From contig NC_018338.1 of NCBI RefSeq assembly GCF_000234665.1, positions 360,501 to 424,500 of the forward strand: DNA of 64,000 nucleotides, written 5' to 3'. Position numbers and translations under genes: made by a program. Position 1 is the stretch's first letter. Each line of letters begins with the position of its first letter. The stretch comes from Leishmania mexicana MHOM/GT/2001/U1103 (taxonomy: Eukaryota; Euglenozoa; Kinetoplastea; Trypanosomatida; Trypanosomatidae). Shown here piece by piece: positions 21,330-32,698 of this stretch. The notes below the pieces were generated by a model that saw only the letters and a program-made list of their open reading frames with translations, was not told where the DNA came from and ran no database searches.

Positions 21330-22045
21330 ATGCCTCTGCTGTGCCACGGCTACGTTCTGGTCCTCTCGGACGAAGCCATCTGCCGCTAAATCGGCCCACG
21401 TACCCAGCGGGCTCTTCATGACCTTCATCGCTCTTTCCTCGGCTACGTGCTGTGTGATGGGCGTGAGATGAACCTGGTTGCGTTGCACGCTCTGATTCAG
21501 GCGGGACGCGCTCAGGGTCCTGCTCGAGGCCAGAAAGCGGTGGGGTGGGGCGTGCATGTAACAGGGTGTTGTCCAGGCGCATGCCGGATGAGCTCAAGGA
21601 GACAGTTGGCCAGCCGCAGCATTCCATAGTCTGCTCCGGAGACCCGCCACATTTGGGTCTGGAGGACTCGATGGTGCAACTCGGGGTGCTGTCATCACGC
21701 CTCCGGCATCGACGCCGCATCAGCCCACCCGGTCGGACGTACGGAGATGCCGCATGTTTTGCACACAGGCGCTGTGCGGCTGATTTACACGGATCTCTTC
21801 GCGCCGTTTCCGTGCATCGCTCGTGCTCCGCTGACCTCTGCATGCTTTGCTTGGATGCGGATCACCATGCTGGCTGTGCTTGGCCGCGCGTTTGCACAGC
21901 GATCGCACGAGTGGACCTTGGGGCCTGTTTCGGGGGCCGCGTTGCTGTCTGGAGGGCGTGGCTGGACGGCCTGCGCGCATGTGCCGCGACAGGTGGGACG
22001 CGGCGCCGTTAGTCTGTGGCAGCAGGGGGTGTGTCGAGCGGCGGG
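21330..22045 (-). pseudogene. Decayed multi-C2H2 zinc-finger coding relic, probably from an ingi/L1Tc-type (DIRE) retroelement
   Basis: This stretch is GC-rich, non-repetitive and unlike the flanking microsatellite DNA. Read on the minus strand through several frameshifts, it shows four spaced C2H2-like fingers: PCCHRLT plus ASHLSRHMRA (about 22025-21965); CDRC through IQAKH (about 21908-21842, with one His replaced by Arg); VCKTCGISVR plus GGLMRRRCRR (about 21768-21705); and ECCGWPTVS through GMRLDNTLLH (about 21625-21553, one His replaced by Asp). A further coding-like segment (HVAEERAMKVMKSPLGTWADL) continues to about 21370. C-terminal C2H2 fingers are known in L1Tc/ingi proteins, and Leishmania genomes carry degenerate relatives (DIREs). 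The minus orientation and frameshifts show it is dead. It could instead be a decayed host zinc-finger gene. Confidence 0.55.
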
Positions 22046-22183
22046 GGAGGGCCCTGCGGATAAACACGTGCCTGCGCACGAAGAGGAAAGAAAACGACAG
22101 AAGGAAATAAAAGGCACAACACGGAAGATAAAGAACGTCTTTCTTGTGCAATTTCCCTCTCCTCGGTTCTCCGCAGCTGTTTC

Positions 22184-22192
22184 CCACCCACC

Positions 22193-22237
<45 letters not shown>
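22184..22237 (+). repeat. (CCCA)n then (CA)n compound microsatellite
   Basis: Four CCCA units lead directly into about 18 CA units. The CA orientation on the sense strand is opposite to most (GT)n tracts in the region. Confidence 0.85.
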
Positions 22238-22241
<4 letters not shown>

Positions 22242-23076
22242 TTGCTCACTGTTTTGTATCCACGTAGTTTCCGCTAGTGCTCTTGTTTCCTCCGTTGTCC
22301 TCATTGATCTTTCGTGTCTCTTATACCCCCCTATCTCCATCACACACACCCCACACACCCGCTTTTTGCAACCGCTGTCTACACGAAAAAAAAAGAAAAA
22401 AAGAAAAACTATATTGTCCCCTTTTTCGTTTTCTTCCATTGTACAGGTCTGTGTATAAATACATTTACCTGTGTGCGCGCACGTCTTCCATCGTTTGTTT
22501 GTTTGTTGATTTCGTTTACATGCGTGGGGAGGTTAGTGGTGAGTGTTTGGTTCCATGTGCTATCTTCTCCACCTCCCTCTCTCCCCGCACGGTCGTTGTT
22601 TTGTGCTTCTTCTCTCTCCTTGTTTCCTTACACTCATGTGGGTGTCGATATTAGCACCTTCGTTTGGTTTGGGACTTTCCTTTGGTGTGCGTGTGTGTGT
22701 GTGCGTCTTTGTCTTCTTCGCGTTGGTTGCCGTTGTTCTGCGTGTGGCCCTTTTCTTTTCAGTATTATTGGTTTGTACGTGGTCTCTATAACGCTGAGTC
22801 CACTTTTTCTTTATGGCGACGCTGGTGGTGCATAAGCGTGCCCTGTCCTCCGTTTCCTCGCGGTCTCACTTACGTGTTTACGGCTTCGTGTATCTATCTA
22901 CCCACACACATACATACCTCCTCTCTCCTCCCTATCCTTATTCTTTCCTCGCCGCCACCTTTATTTACTATCAGCCCAACACACCGTACCTTCATCTGTC
23001 TCTCCCTCTCCCTCTCCCTCTCCCTCTCTCTTGCCTCTTCTATTACCACGTCCTCTTTCTGATCTTCTCCCTAGCG

Positions 23077-23119
23077 TATATATATATATATATGTGTGTG
23101 TCTGTGTGTGTGTGTATGT
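23077..23119 (+). repeat. (TA)n-(GT)n compound microsatellite
   Basis: An alternating TA run at 23077-23093 passes directly into GT repeats. Confidence 0.8.
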
Positions 23120-23173
23120 GTGCTCCTCGCCTTACCCCTGCCCTCACTCTTTCCCCTCTCTCTGTTATTTCAG

Positions 23174-23458
23174 ATGTGCCTCACAGACAAGCGCAAGTGT
23201 GGGCCGTCGTGCACGCTTAGAATGGGCAGGAGGTGGAGGAAGGCAGAGGGCACAGGGCAGAGGGAGGCCTTCCCCCTCTGGCTCCCTTTCGCCAGGGTTG
23301 CTGTGTGTTTGTGTCTTTTTTGGTTTATGCTGTCTATTCCATCCTGTGCATTCCCTGCTCATGTACGTCACGTTGTTTCTCCCGACTTTTCTGTGGAGCG
23401 GGGGTGTATGCATTTTTTGTTTTGCCTTTCTAATCTTGTTTTCTCTCTTGCTCCCTAA
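23174..23458 (+). CDS. Candidate small ORF, 94 residues, possible membrane segment (hypothetical)
   Basis: An ATG immediately follows a strong acceptor-like sequence (C/T tract at about 23135-23167 ending TTATTTCAG). The first 40 codons have mostly G or C in third position and encode a basic segment (MCLTDKRKCGPSC, MGRRWRKAEG). After that comes a hydrophobic stretch (VAVCLCLFWFMLSIP), and then the frame runs into T-rich sequence typical of the region. No domain is recognised. If used, the 5' UTR beyond the spliced leader would be essentially zero. Confidence 0.22.
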   Translation: MCLTDKRKCGPSCTLRMGRRWRKAEGTGQREAFPLWLPFARVAVCLCLFWFMLSIPSCAFPAHVRHVVSPDFSVERGCMHFLFCLSNLVFSLAP

Positions 23459-26400
23459 CTCACTGTGCTTCCGCCAGGCAAGCGCAGCCGCTGTTTTCTT
23501 CAAACCCCACCCCACCCCAGATACACTACGTTGCTCTATTTCCATTGACAGTCACCATGGACGCACGTGCGCCTTTTATTTCCCTCACCTCCTTGTTGCT
23601 CTGACTGCTGCGTTGACCCCTCCCCCGCCAGATCTTTTTTGTTTGTTTGCATTCCCTTTCTTGCGAGACCTTTGCGCTCTGTGCACCACACTACATCACA
23701 TACACGCTACACAGTTTTTTTTGTGTGTGTGTGTGTGCGTGGGTGTGTGGAAGCGTTGGCGTGTGCGTTCGATTGTGCGGAAGTGCATCTGCTGACGAGT
23801 CGACGCTTCTGTACATGTCCCTCTGCCCCCCCCCTTCTCCTCGTCTTCCACTCATCAACCAAATTCAAACCGTTGTTGTTGTTTGACCCTTCGACGCTGC
23901 TCTCTCTCTTCCTTCCACCTTTACCCCGTTTATGTGTGTTTTATTTGTGTGCGCTTGTCTTGCTTTCCCCGATTAAGAAAAATGTTGTCCTCTCCCCTTC
24001 TCGTTGGTGCCATCTGTGCCGTGTCGCACTGGATGCCGAGCGCCTTTTGTTGTTGGTGGTGTTGTCCTCTGTTTGTTTCGTGCGTCCTCGCTCTCTTGCT
24101 CTTCCAAAGTCCATTCGGACACAGAGAGAGACCCACGCACATACACATACACATGTATCTGCTTACGGTTCCAGAAACAAGAAGGTAAGGACCTCTCTCG
24201 CCCTCTCCCCTCGCGCGTGCACGCATGTGCGTGCGTGCGTGTGTGTGTGTGTGCACAGATGGGGGAAGCCATTCGACTCTGTCGCCGTTACTTTTATTTT
24301 TCCACTTTCTGTTCCCGATTGGACTTCTCCTCGCTTCTCTCGTCCTTTATTTTTTGTTCTTGTGCGCGCATCCCCATCTCTTTTTGAGGGCGTGGGGGTA
24401 TTCCAGTTCACCCCCACCCCCTCCACCCCTTCATTTGCCCCCTTTATACACGCGTGTATGCGGCATACATGGCCAACCTTACTAGTGAAGAACAGCGGGG
24501 CACGCAGGCAAAACTGGTCGCACTGGAGCGCAGGAGGGTGAGACCTCCCTCCAAGCTCACCCCCTCGTTTTTTCTACTCCCCATACCCCACACGCTCTGC
24601 CCCCTCCTCACCCCCCCCGCCGATGCATTTTCTCTCCTAGCCATTTTCAGTGATACCGGAAACCTCGCAGTGAAGTGAAGCAAGAAGGCGAAGATAAAGT
24701 CACCGGAAGCACGCCGTCACCCGATCGGTACCACTGGGCATCTGTTCTTCATACATAAGTCGTACTTTCTTTCCTGGTCATTTCCTTTTCCACTCTCTGG
24801 TCCGGCAGGTATGTACGCGTGCACATCTCTCGCGGGAGGACCACACAGCGTGCTTTATTTCGTTTCTAGCGCTCACGGACGCACAAGGACACACACATGC
24901 ACAACGCTCACGGCGAGCCGGATACACAGCCAAGACGCAAATGCCCATAAGAGATGCGCATAGCACTCGTAATTAGATAAGTGTCTGCTGCCCTCTTTGT
25001 GTGTATGTGTGCTTTTGAGCGCACCTGAGTATCGTTGTGCCCTTTTTCTCCCCCCTCCCTCTCTCCCTCTCTCCCCCCACGCACACAAACACGTTTATCG
25101 CGGCTGCGTGTGTGTTGAAAGTATCACCAGGGAACAGGAAAGTAGAGCGTCGAGGGTGACGAGATTACCTGTATGGTTCTTTCATTTGTTGCTCCGTTTG
25201 CGTGTGTGTGTTTGTGTGTTTTCCTTTCTTCATAGTTGTTTGTCTTTGTTTGCTCGCGTATTTGTTGTCTTCGATGGTTCCTCTCTCTCTCTCGCTTCCA
25301 CCCACACACCCACACGCACACACCTCATCATCATCATCATCTCTCCTTTTATTTCGTCCTCCCTTCTCCTCTTCTCGTACATATGGTTTCCCCTTTTCTT
25401 TCTTTTTTTTGAGGGGCTTCGGGCACCTCTACTCTCTGGATATACGTATATACTTGTGTGGGTATTTGTCTCTACCTATCTGGGTATGTCCTGTCTGAGT
25501 GGCTCCCCACCCACCCCCTCCCTCCTCTCTATGCGTCGCTGCTTTCGTGCATGTCCACTGATGTTTTCTTCCTCCTCCCGCAACTCTCACGAAAAAGAAC
25601 GTCCTCTCTCCTCGTTTCCCAAGCAAGCGTTCACATACGTTCCCCTGTTGGCGCCTCGCCTCCGTTTGTTGTGTGCGTTGTCGCGGTTTGCTAGCCTTAC
25701 GATGTTTTCTTCCTCTTGTTGTGGATGATCTCTTGGCGAACGGATGGCTGTTGCGGCTACCGCTCCCCTTCCTTGTACGCACAAGCACAGAGAAACACAT
25801 ACGGAGACGCAGATATGCACTGGAGCATCGCCATACGTACCCCGATTTTGCCTGTATCCCGGTCCTTTTCCCCTTTACGTTTTTTTTCGTCGTCTCTCTA
25901 TGTGTCTATGTACGTGCGCCCGTGGATGAAGAATGTGACCCTCCTCCCTCCCTCTCTCCCTCCCTCGTAACACACTAGGTGGCTGCTCCTGTCTTCCCTC
26001 TGAGACACGCTCAGATAGACAAGCACACACAAGCATCACTTTTTTTTTCGGCATTTGCTGGTCCTGCGCCTGCGTCCCTTTGACTGTGGGAGGGACGGAG
26101 TGCAGCGGGCGGGCGTACCGGCGTGTGAGCGCGTACTCCTTTCTTCTTTTTGTTTGTTTATGTGTGTCGCTTCGGCCTTGTTCGCTTCTTGTGGTTGATC
26201 TTTCCTTCGCTTGCCTTTTTTCTGTTTTTTTTGTTTTTCTTGTTCGATTCCGCCCCACCCACCCCACCCCCGATTCTCTCATGTGGCGTTCAGGCCTCCT
26301 TTTATGGATTTGGCCCCTTTATTTCGCGTGTGTGTGTGTGTGTGTGAACGGGATCGTCCATGTGAGATGCCCCCCACCCTTTCATGTATCCTGCTATGCG

Positions 26401-26674
26401 TGACTGGGTGCACGTACACTTGCTTCTCTGCGAGTGTGCATGTACTTGGTTGTGGTGACAAGGCATCTGATTTTTTCCCCCGCTCCTTTCACCTTCTTTG
26501 CCTCGCATGTTCCCCCCCCCCGGCCCTCAGCATAGCTGTTCCGCTCTGCGCGTTAACTCGATATCTTCCTAATTCCGTCCTCTCCTATTTTGTTCTCTGC
26601 AGTATCTTTCATCTTACATCTCTACCACATCCCTCCCTCCCTCGCACCTTTTTTTTCTCTCTCGCTCCACAGCC

Positions 26675-26794
26675 ATGGCGGGTGTACAAGCCTTTGCGAA
26701 CGTGTCTTCCCCGACTAATTTTCTGTCACTCTCCCTCTTCTGTCTTCATCCCTGCGGCACTTTGCTGTTGTCGACGACGCTGTGTTTACAATAA
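26675..26794 (+). CDS. Candidate small ORF, 39 residues (hypothetical)
   Basis: A T/C tract (26649-26669) ends in an AG at 26671-26672, followed two bases later by ATGG, a layout like a real gene start. The frame encodes 39 residues beginning MAGVQAFANVSSPTN with a hydrophobic Leu/Cys-rich second half. Too short to judge by codon use; no family recognised. Confidence 0.18.
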   Translation: MAGVQAFANVSSPTNFLSLSLFCLHPCGTLLLSTTLCLQ

Positions 26795-27671
26795 GCAAGC
26801 TCGCTTTCTCTCGCTCCCTGCCCAGGCTCTGCCCTCCTCCTCCTCTTTCCGCTCACCCACCCCCGCGCACCTCGACTTCCCCTTGCACGTATTGAGGGCG
26901 TGTGTGTGTGTATCTTGCCGGCTTGCGTACTCCCGTCTCCTGTTTTACTGTCTAGTGTCTGTACGGGTTCTGTCAGCACGGGCATTTTGTTTCTCGGGGG
27001 AGAGAAGACCCTCTAGATATTGTCAGGCTTTCTCCACTTCCCCACCCCTCTTTTCCCGTGCCACACGGAGTATGTGGAGGAGCGATGTGTCGCGTACAAA
27101 ATACATAGTATGTGTGTGTGAGCGCTCGGTTACTTTATTCCCCCCCCCCTGGAGGAGGAGGGTGGTGGCGCTAAGGAGTATGTATGTGTACATCTGTCTG
27201 TGTCTTTTGTCCCCTCCCCCACCACCACCACCCTTCTTTTTCTTCGTCTGTGTACTTTTTTTCTTTGGAGCGACAGAGAGAGGTTGAGAAGTACAACAAC
27301 GCCGTCTGCAGGAGAGGAAGCGGTTTCCGAGGTCGGCTGGCTGATCTCCGTCTTGCCTCTTTTTTTTCTTGCTTGAAGTACTATCCGTTCGCCTTACCCC
27401 TACCCCGTCGCTTCACCTTTCCACCCCGCGCACGTTGGACACTCCTTTATGACCCTCCTTTTGTGTGCGTGTGCGTGCGCGTGTGTGTGCGTGCGTATGT
27501 GTGTCCATGGACTTTATTCTGTTCTTTTTTTTCTTTGCCTTCGTCTTGTTGGTCCCTCTTGTGTGATCACATCTTAATTAGTTCTCTGTTTTCTTGCTCT
27601 GTTCCACTTTACCGCGCCCCTACCTTGCGGTTCGTTTCTCTTACACACGTGTGGGATGGCCCATACGCTGA

Positions 27672-27690
27672 GGGGAGGGGCGGGGCGGGG
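27672..27690 (+). other. G-quadruplex motif in sense strand
   Basis: Four runs of four G separated by single bases (A, C, C). This is a textbook stable quadruplex motif on the RNA-sense strand, inside an otherwise C/T-rich region. Confidence 0.75.
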
Positions 27691-29072
27691 CCTATTTTCT
27701 CCCCCACCCCCTTCCCCCCTCTTTGGTTTTTTTTGTTGTTCTGCCCCTCTCCTCTTTTTCTCTCTGTGTGTGGAGGAGGGAGGAGTGGTCTTTCTTTTTT
27801 GTTAGAATCAAACTGTTACTGTTCCCTTCTAGCCGTTGTCAAAGAACACAAGGACGACGACTTCTACGATGACCGCTCTCACTGCCACTATCGCCGCACT
27901 GCAAGCGCAACGCATGCAGCATCGCTAAGCAAGTCATGGATAAGAGAAAAAAAGGGGGAAAACGGGCAAGCACAGTGCGTGCGTGTATGTGAGCGAGAGT
28001 CGAACTGGGGAAGTGTATGTGCGCCAGCACCAACGACTTCAGAACGAACCTCCTCACGTGTGTTCTGTTTTATTATTATTTTTCCTCATTGTTGTTGCTG
28101 GTGTGTTTTGGCTCTTTTCATCGCATTGTACAAACGTGTTCCGTCTTTCCTCTCTCCCACCACCACCCTCAACCAGCCGCCGATGTGTCCGCAAGTGTCT
28201 CCCTCACTCTCTCTCTCGCCTTCTACAGTCCATCTTATTCGCCGACGTGTGTTCCTTTGTTTTCCTCTCTGCTACGAGCTCTGCGATGCTGCTCGTTTCG
28301 GCTTTGGGGGGAGAGGTTGTCACGTGGACTGTCGCATCTGTCTCTTCTCCTTGCCCTTTCACTCCCCTCTACGCTCCCTATGGGCCCGGTATGCATGCTG
28401 ACTCTCTCTCTCCCGTTTACGTGTATGGTGTCTGCCTACACGTTTATGTGAGTGCGTATCCGTCGACAGCGGAACCGCCAATCAAGCTCATGCGCGTGAA
28501 ACGAATACCTTCGCGAGGTGCATGTGTGTGAACCTAGGCGCACAGCCAGGTGAAGTGGGGCCGTAAATAAAGATCAAAAGAAAACGAGGAGTCAAGAGAG
28601 AAGGCAAGGGCGAGGCGGTGTCTCACCATACTCTGAACGTGAGGGTATCGTTTTGTTGTTGTTTGTCTGTTTTTTTAATCTATATACGCATACGATGCAG
28701 GGGTGTCTTGGACAGGGAATGCTGCCAACCAACTCTCGCCCTCCCTCCACCTTGCATTTTTCTCTTCCCTCCGAAGCCAGCGAGTCAGCGTGCACCTGTC
28801 CCTGCGGAGCGGTTGTCTTTGTATGCGCGTGTGTGTGCGGACAGCTGAGTGCTTATTTTGTATGCATCCTTTGTACGCTGCTCTCGGGGTGTAGCGGTGC
28901 GACGAGATCGGGGGATGGTTGGGCATTCCTTGTTCAACCAAAGTGAGATGCTCGCTCTCCACCTCAGTGCCCCTTCTAGTTTTCATTCACTTGGATAAAG
29001 GGCTGCAGTGACTTTCTGGTCTCTTCTTGTGATGTCCACTGTCCGCGTCCTCAGAGGAAGTTCCGCATTCCA

Positions 29073-29290
29073 TTCGATAAACCCTGCATCCCCCCACCCG
29101 CTGAGACAGGGAGCTGGAGGAGGACGGGTTGCTCCGCGCCCTCGTCCGTGCACAGAAGCATAGCACATACGCACCTCGATGCTCCTGTGCGAAAGGCGCG
29201 CTCTACTCCTGCCGGTGTATGGGCCTGGTTTAGGCGGCACGATCGCACACACCGCACCAGCAGTCGGATCGTTCGAGGCGAATGGACTGA
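29073..29290 (+). mobile_element. Possible decayed SIDER2 fragment
   Basis: Colinear weak matches to SIDER2 copies A and B: TTCGATAAA...CTGCATCCCCCC against the element start, GACAGGG at the CCACAGGG position, and an identical CGCACCAGCAG about 145 bp further (about 130 bp in the good copies). The spacing agreement is the main argument; overall identity is low. It appears truncated near 29300 where a C run begins. Confidence 0.35.
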
Positions 29291-30100
29291 CTTGCTAGTG
29301 CCCCCCCCCCCGGTTTTCGTCTTCCTCTCTCCCCCTCCCCCACGCTTTCTCCCTCACGCGGACGAAGGAAAGGGAAGTACCCCTTTGCATGTAAAACGAG
29401 GGGCCGGAAGGGAAGAAAAAATGGGCCCACAAACTGATGGTACCAACAGCGTAAAACTGTGCACGCGCGATAGAGATAGAGCGAGCGAGAGGTAAGAGTA
29501 GGGGAGGGGTGGGGGAGAAACAAAATCGTCCCCCCCACCATCACCACCATCACCACCACCGCCTTGCGTCCCGTTCTCAGATCGTGTCGTTCCCTTTTTC
29601 TCTCAGTAGCGCCATAGCCATCGTGCACCTCCGTTTCTTTTCTTGGCCGGTTGGCTTTGTTTCTTTTTCCCTTCCTTTCCCCTACATGTCACAAGTAGGT
29701 GGCGGCTGCGCCCTCACTCGCCCTCCCCCCTCCTCCTCTTCCTCCTCACCCACACACTCTCAGGTGTGGGCCGCCGTCTGCATTCCGCTTTTGTGGTGTA
29801 TGTTCGTTCCTTGTTCATTTATTTCGCGCTCCCTCTGTTCGAGGCGGCGTTCTACAGCTGCACCTCTTCCTATTACGATGCCTACTACGGCTGCCTTTTC
29901 GTTTTTCCTACCCCCTCCATCTCTACCGAACAAGATGGCTAAGCAAGGGTCTACTACGGTGTCTGACAAGATGATACTAGAATCTATGTTCTCCTTTTCT
30001 TTCTGTGTGTGTACGTGTGTGGGCGGGGTATTCGCGTACGCACGCGGGGGGTTGTGTGCAGCTCGATGAGTGGCTGGCACAAGGGCTTTTCTCTTGCAGG

Positions 30101-30117
30101 AATATATATATATATAT
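30101..30117. repeat. (TA)n microsatellite
   Basis: Uninterrupted alternating AT run just after TTGCAGG. Confidence 0.8.
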
Positions 30118-31192
30118 GTAACGGTGGCTGCGCCATGTATGCCTCTCCGTGTGTTCCTTCCGTGCGTTTCGCTTTTCTTCCCCTCGAATTCGGCCGCAGA
30201 ACTTTACTGACTCTGCAGTCCCCCTCAGTATGCGTGTCTGTCTGTATCTCTCTTGCTCTTATGTTTGACTACATAAATGTTTGTTTGTTTCTTTAGCTAC
30301 GCCCACCCCTCCCACCCCCTTCTTTGTTCCAGACGTACGCGTGTGTCGGTGTATGTCTGCCATGGTGGCTATGCGGGTGAGTAATGTTCCCCGTCGTTTG
30401 TTTGGCTTCGACTTCGTCCTGTCTGTCGGCTTATGTTGTGTCACGGATTCGACTCATTTTTTTTTTGTTCTATTATTATGTCATGTCTTCAATTTTGGGG
30501 GATTTCTTTAAGTTGTACCCTCCTCCTCCCCCCTTTCTCGTATGTTCGCCTTTGTACACATCGCGGGTGCGCGTGTGGGAGCGTGTGCGTGCCCTGCGTG
30601 CACCTTTCATGCTCTGTCCTCTCGTCTGCTGTTATTGCGCCCATCTTCGATTCAGCATGTTTGCCGGCACGGCCTCCCCCCCCCATTCCACCCAAAACCC
30701 ACGGTGCCCTCATAACGACAGCTATGTCTCTTCTCCCTCTATGTGCGCGGTGTGCTGGTGTGTGTGTGTGTGTGGCTGACGCACGCCTCACGCCGTCTTC
30801 CCTTCTACGCTGTCTTAGATGTGTGCTGGTGCGTCAGTGCGTACTCTTGTCCTCTCTTCAGGTGCATCTCCCACTCTTTCGTAGCCTTGCACTGCGTTGT
30901 CGCCTACCGTCATCTCTCTGCCCGTCTCCTCCTTTTCCTTTCTCTATTTGTGTCTGTGTGGTGTCTAACGTGCACTGGATGACCGAGCCACTGGCCTCGT
31001 TATCCTTCCACTGGGCTGAATGACTCTTGGCTAGCCCTTCTCACCCACATCGATTTCATTGACACACTTTTTTCTCATGTAAAGACCCAGCCACTTGAAA
31101 GGTAGGGAACACGGATCCCAGCGCAGCCTGCATATCTCACTGGCCACCAGCATCATCACTTTCCCCTCACGCTTCACACTCTGGCTTCATCA

Positions 31193-31846
31193 ATGACCTC
31201 CACGGAAGCCGTGCCACCGCCGAATACGGCGGAGTTTTGGATTAAACACCTGCAACTGATGCCGCACCCGGAGGGTGGCTACTTTTCCGAGGTGGTGCGC
31301 AGCGCGCACCAGGTGGACAACGAGGAGGGCAACCGCCGCCACGCCTACACGAGCATTTACTTTCTCTGCACCCCGGAGAGTCCCTCCCACCTGCACCGCC
31401 TCTGCTCGGACGAGACGTGGATGTACCACGCCGGCGACCCGCTGGAGCTGCATTTCATTCTGAAGGATTCGCAAGACGAGGACCGCATTGCCGCACAGCC
31501 TCCCGCAGCACCACAAGCGGAGACGGACGGCGCAGATGCGCGGCCGCCGTACCAGGTGTACCGTCGTGTCCTAGTTGGCGCGCGCATAGAGAGGGGTGAA
31601 CTGCTGCAGTACACCGTTCCTGGTGGGGCCATCTTTGGCAGCTCCGTGGCCACAGACGGTGAGGATGCGCAGGCTGGCTACTCGCTTTTGAGCTGCATCG
31701 TGAGTCCCGGCTTCGACTACCGCGACCTAGAGATCTTCACGCAGGCGCAGCTGATGGAACTGTGCCCGCAGCACGAGGCGGTCATCAAGCAGATGGCCTA
31801 CGAGACGCTACCGAATAATTCGCGCTTGCATAAAACAAGAATCTAG
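31193..31846 (+). CDS. Cupin-fold protein, DUF985 family
   Basis: A 217-residue protein matching the DUF985/cupin_5 family (yeast YML079w-like), a small beta-barrel fold. Visible family features: the N-terminal helix and motif LMPHPEGGYFSEVVRS (about residues 21-36), TSIYFLC, SHLHRLCSDETWMYHAGDPLEL (about 68-90) with the conserved His/Asp/Glu pattern, and GAIFGSS with YSLLSCIVSPGFDY near the C-terminal end of the barrel. There is an acidic/Ala/Pro-rich loop (about 104-120) longer than in bacterial members. No targeting signal or membrane segment is seen. Biochemical role of the family is uncertain; small-molecule or sugar-nucleotide binding has been suggested. ATG 31193 is the first codon of the conserved region. 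It is separated from the upstream gene by over 10 kb but lies only 0.85 kb from CCCH protein 2. Confidence 0.88.
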   Translation: MTSTEAVPPPNTAEFWIKHLQLMPHPEGGYFSEVVRSAHQVDNEEGNRRHAYTSIYFLCTPESPSHLHRLCSDETWMYHAGDPLELHFILKDSQDEDRIAAQPPAAPQAETDGADARPPYQVYRRVLVGARIERGELLQYTVPGGAIFGSSVATDGEDAQAGYSLLSCIVSPGFDYRDLEIFTQAQLMELCPQHEAVIKQMAYETLPNNSRLHKTRI

Positions 31847-32698
31847 AACAGCGCGCGAGGCAGCAGAGATGTGAAAGTGGACCGAGAAGGGCGTAACGAG
31901 AGCGATGTAAGAGATCTAGTCTGCAGCTGTTGATGGCACACACACAGAGACGCACGCGAACACGCAGCGATGGTGTCCCATCTCTTACTTCTACTTTGCG
32001 TCCTTTCCTGTGATAAACGAGTGCGCCTGTATTCTTCTTGTATGTACACGTGTGTGCATGGGTGTGCATGTAAATCTCTCCCTCCCTCCTTCTCCCTCGC
32101 TCTCTGCCCTCTTCACTATTTTTTTATTTCCTTTTAATTGCTCTCCGTTGACTTGAGCACCCGTGCAAAGTTAAACCGACGACAAGACACGCGAAATGGA
32201 GCAATGCAACCCCGTCGACGAATGATTCATGCTCGACGTGCGTTTCCTCCTGTGCCTCACTTTTTTGTGTGTGCCGCAGCCAAGCGTTTGCGCTCCATGG
32301 GATGGCGCCTACAGGACCAAAATGACTATCACTCTCACAAGACACGCCTTTACCTCTTCTCACTCCAACGCCGATTTTTTTTACCCCTCATGCCCACACA
32401 CACGCACACGTCTGCAGGTTGGAAGAATCACCGCAAGCATCCTCACTACTACTACTAGTCCTCGTTCTTTTAAGCCTTCTTCTCTTCAACCCAACTGTCA
32501 CCCCACCGCCCACCCCTCGCTACCTCACTCCCAAACCTGCGTCGCAGCTCAACTCGCCGACATAACACAGGCACATACACCCTCCTCTCCATCCCCACTT
32601 TGCACCCCACCCCACCCCCTCTCCCTCTCTTTTTGCCTGCTCTTTCAACGACGGGGAAGCTGAGCAGACTCAAGGCGACGAGCCAACCGCACGTGACC
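31847..32698. other. Intergenic region between cupin and CCCH protein 2 genes
   Basis: About 850 bp of UTR-type sequence, C/T-rich towards the 3' end. No gene seen. Confidence 0.7.
32579..32659 (+). promoter_or_regulatory. Predicted trans-splice acceptor of CCCH protein 2
   Basis: A long C/T tract (32579-32646) is followed by the first AG at 32658-32659; the next ATG is 32699, giving a short predicted 5' UTR of about 40 nt. Confidence 0.6.

Larger units (their letters stand above)
20464..31192. other. Long gene-poor region between CCCH protein 1 and the cupin gene
   Basis: About 10.7 kb without a conserved + strand gene. Mostly T/C-rich with (GT)n, (CA)n, (TA)n and poly-C/T runs. Embedded distinct elements, listed separately: a zinc-finger relic on the minus strand (21330-22045), candidate small ORFs at 21065, 23174 and 26675, a G-quadruplex motif at 27672, and a possible decayed SIDER2 at 29073. 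Very long stop-free frames (for example 26211-27287 and 27184-28401) are composition artefacts. Confidence 0.6.

Noticed and set aside
22184..22237. CRISPR-like or satellite array
   Set aside because: Simple CCCA/CA microsatellite without spacers; the organism is eukaryotic.
24469..24678. 69-codon ATG frame beginning MANLTSEEQRGTQ
   Set aside because: First third looks coding-like, but there is no AG acceptor between the C/T tract and the ATG, and the rest is C/T-tract translation.
27869..27928. 19-codon ORF after an acceptor-like AG
   Set aside because: Too short to distinguish from chance and without any other support.
26211..28401. Two long overlapping stop-free frames (358 and 405 codons)
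   Set aside because: They exist because T/C-rich DNA has few stops. The translations are Cys/Phe/Leu/Ser/Pro runs with GT-repeat sections, and neither shows gene-like third-position bias or a domain.
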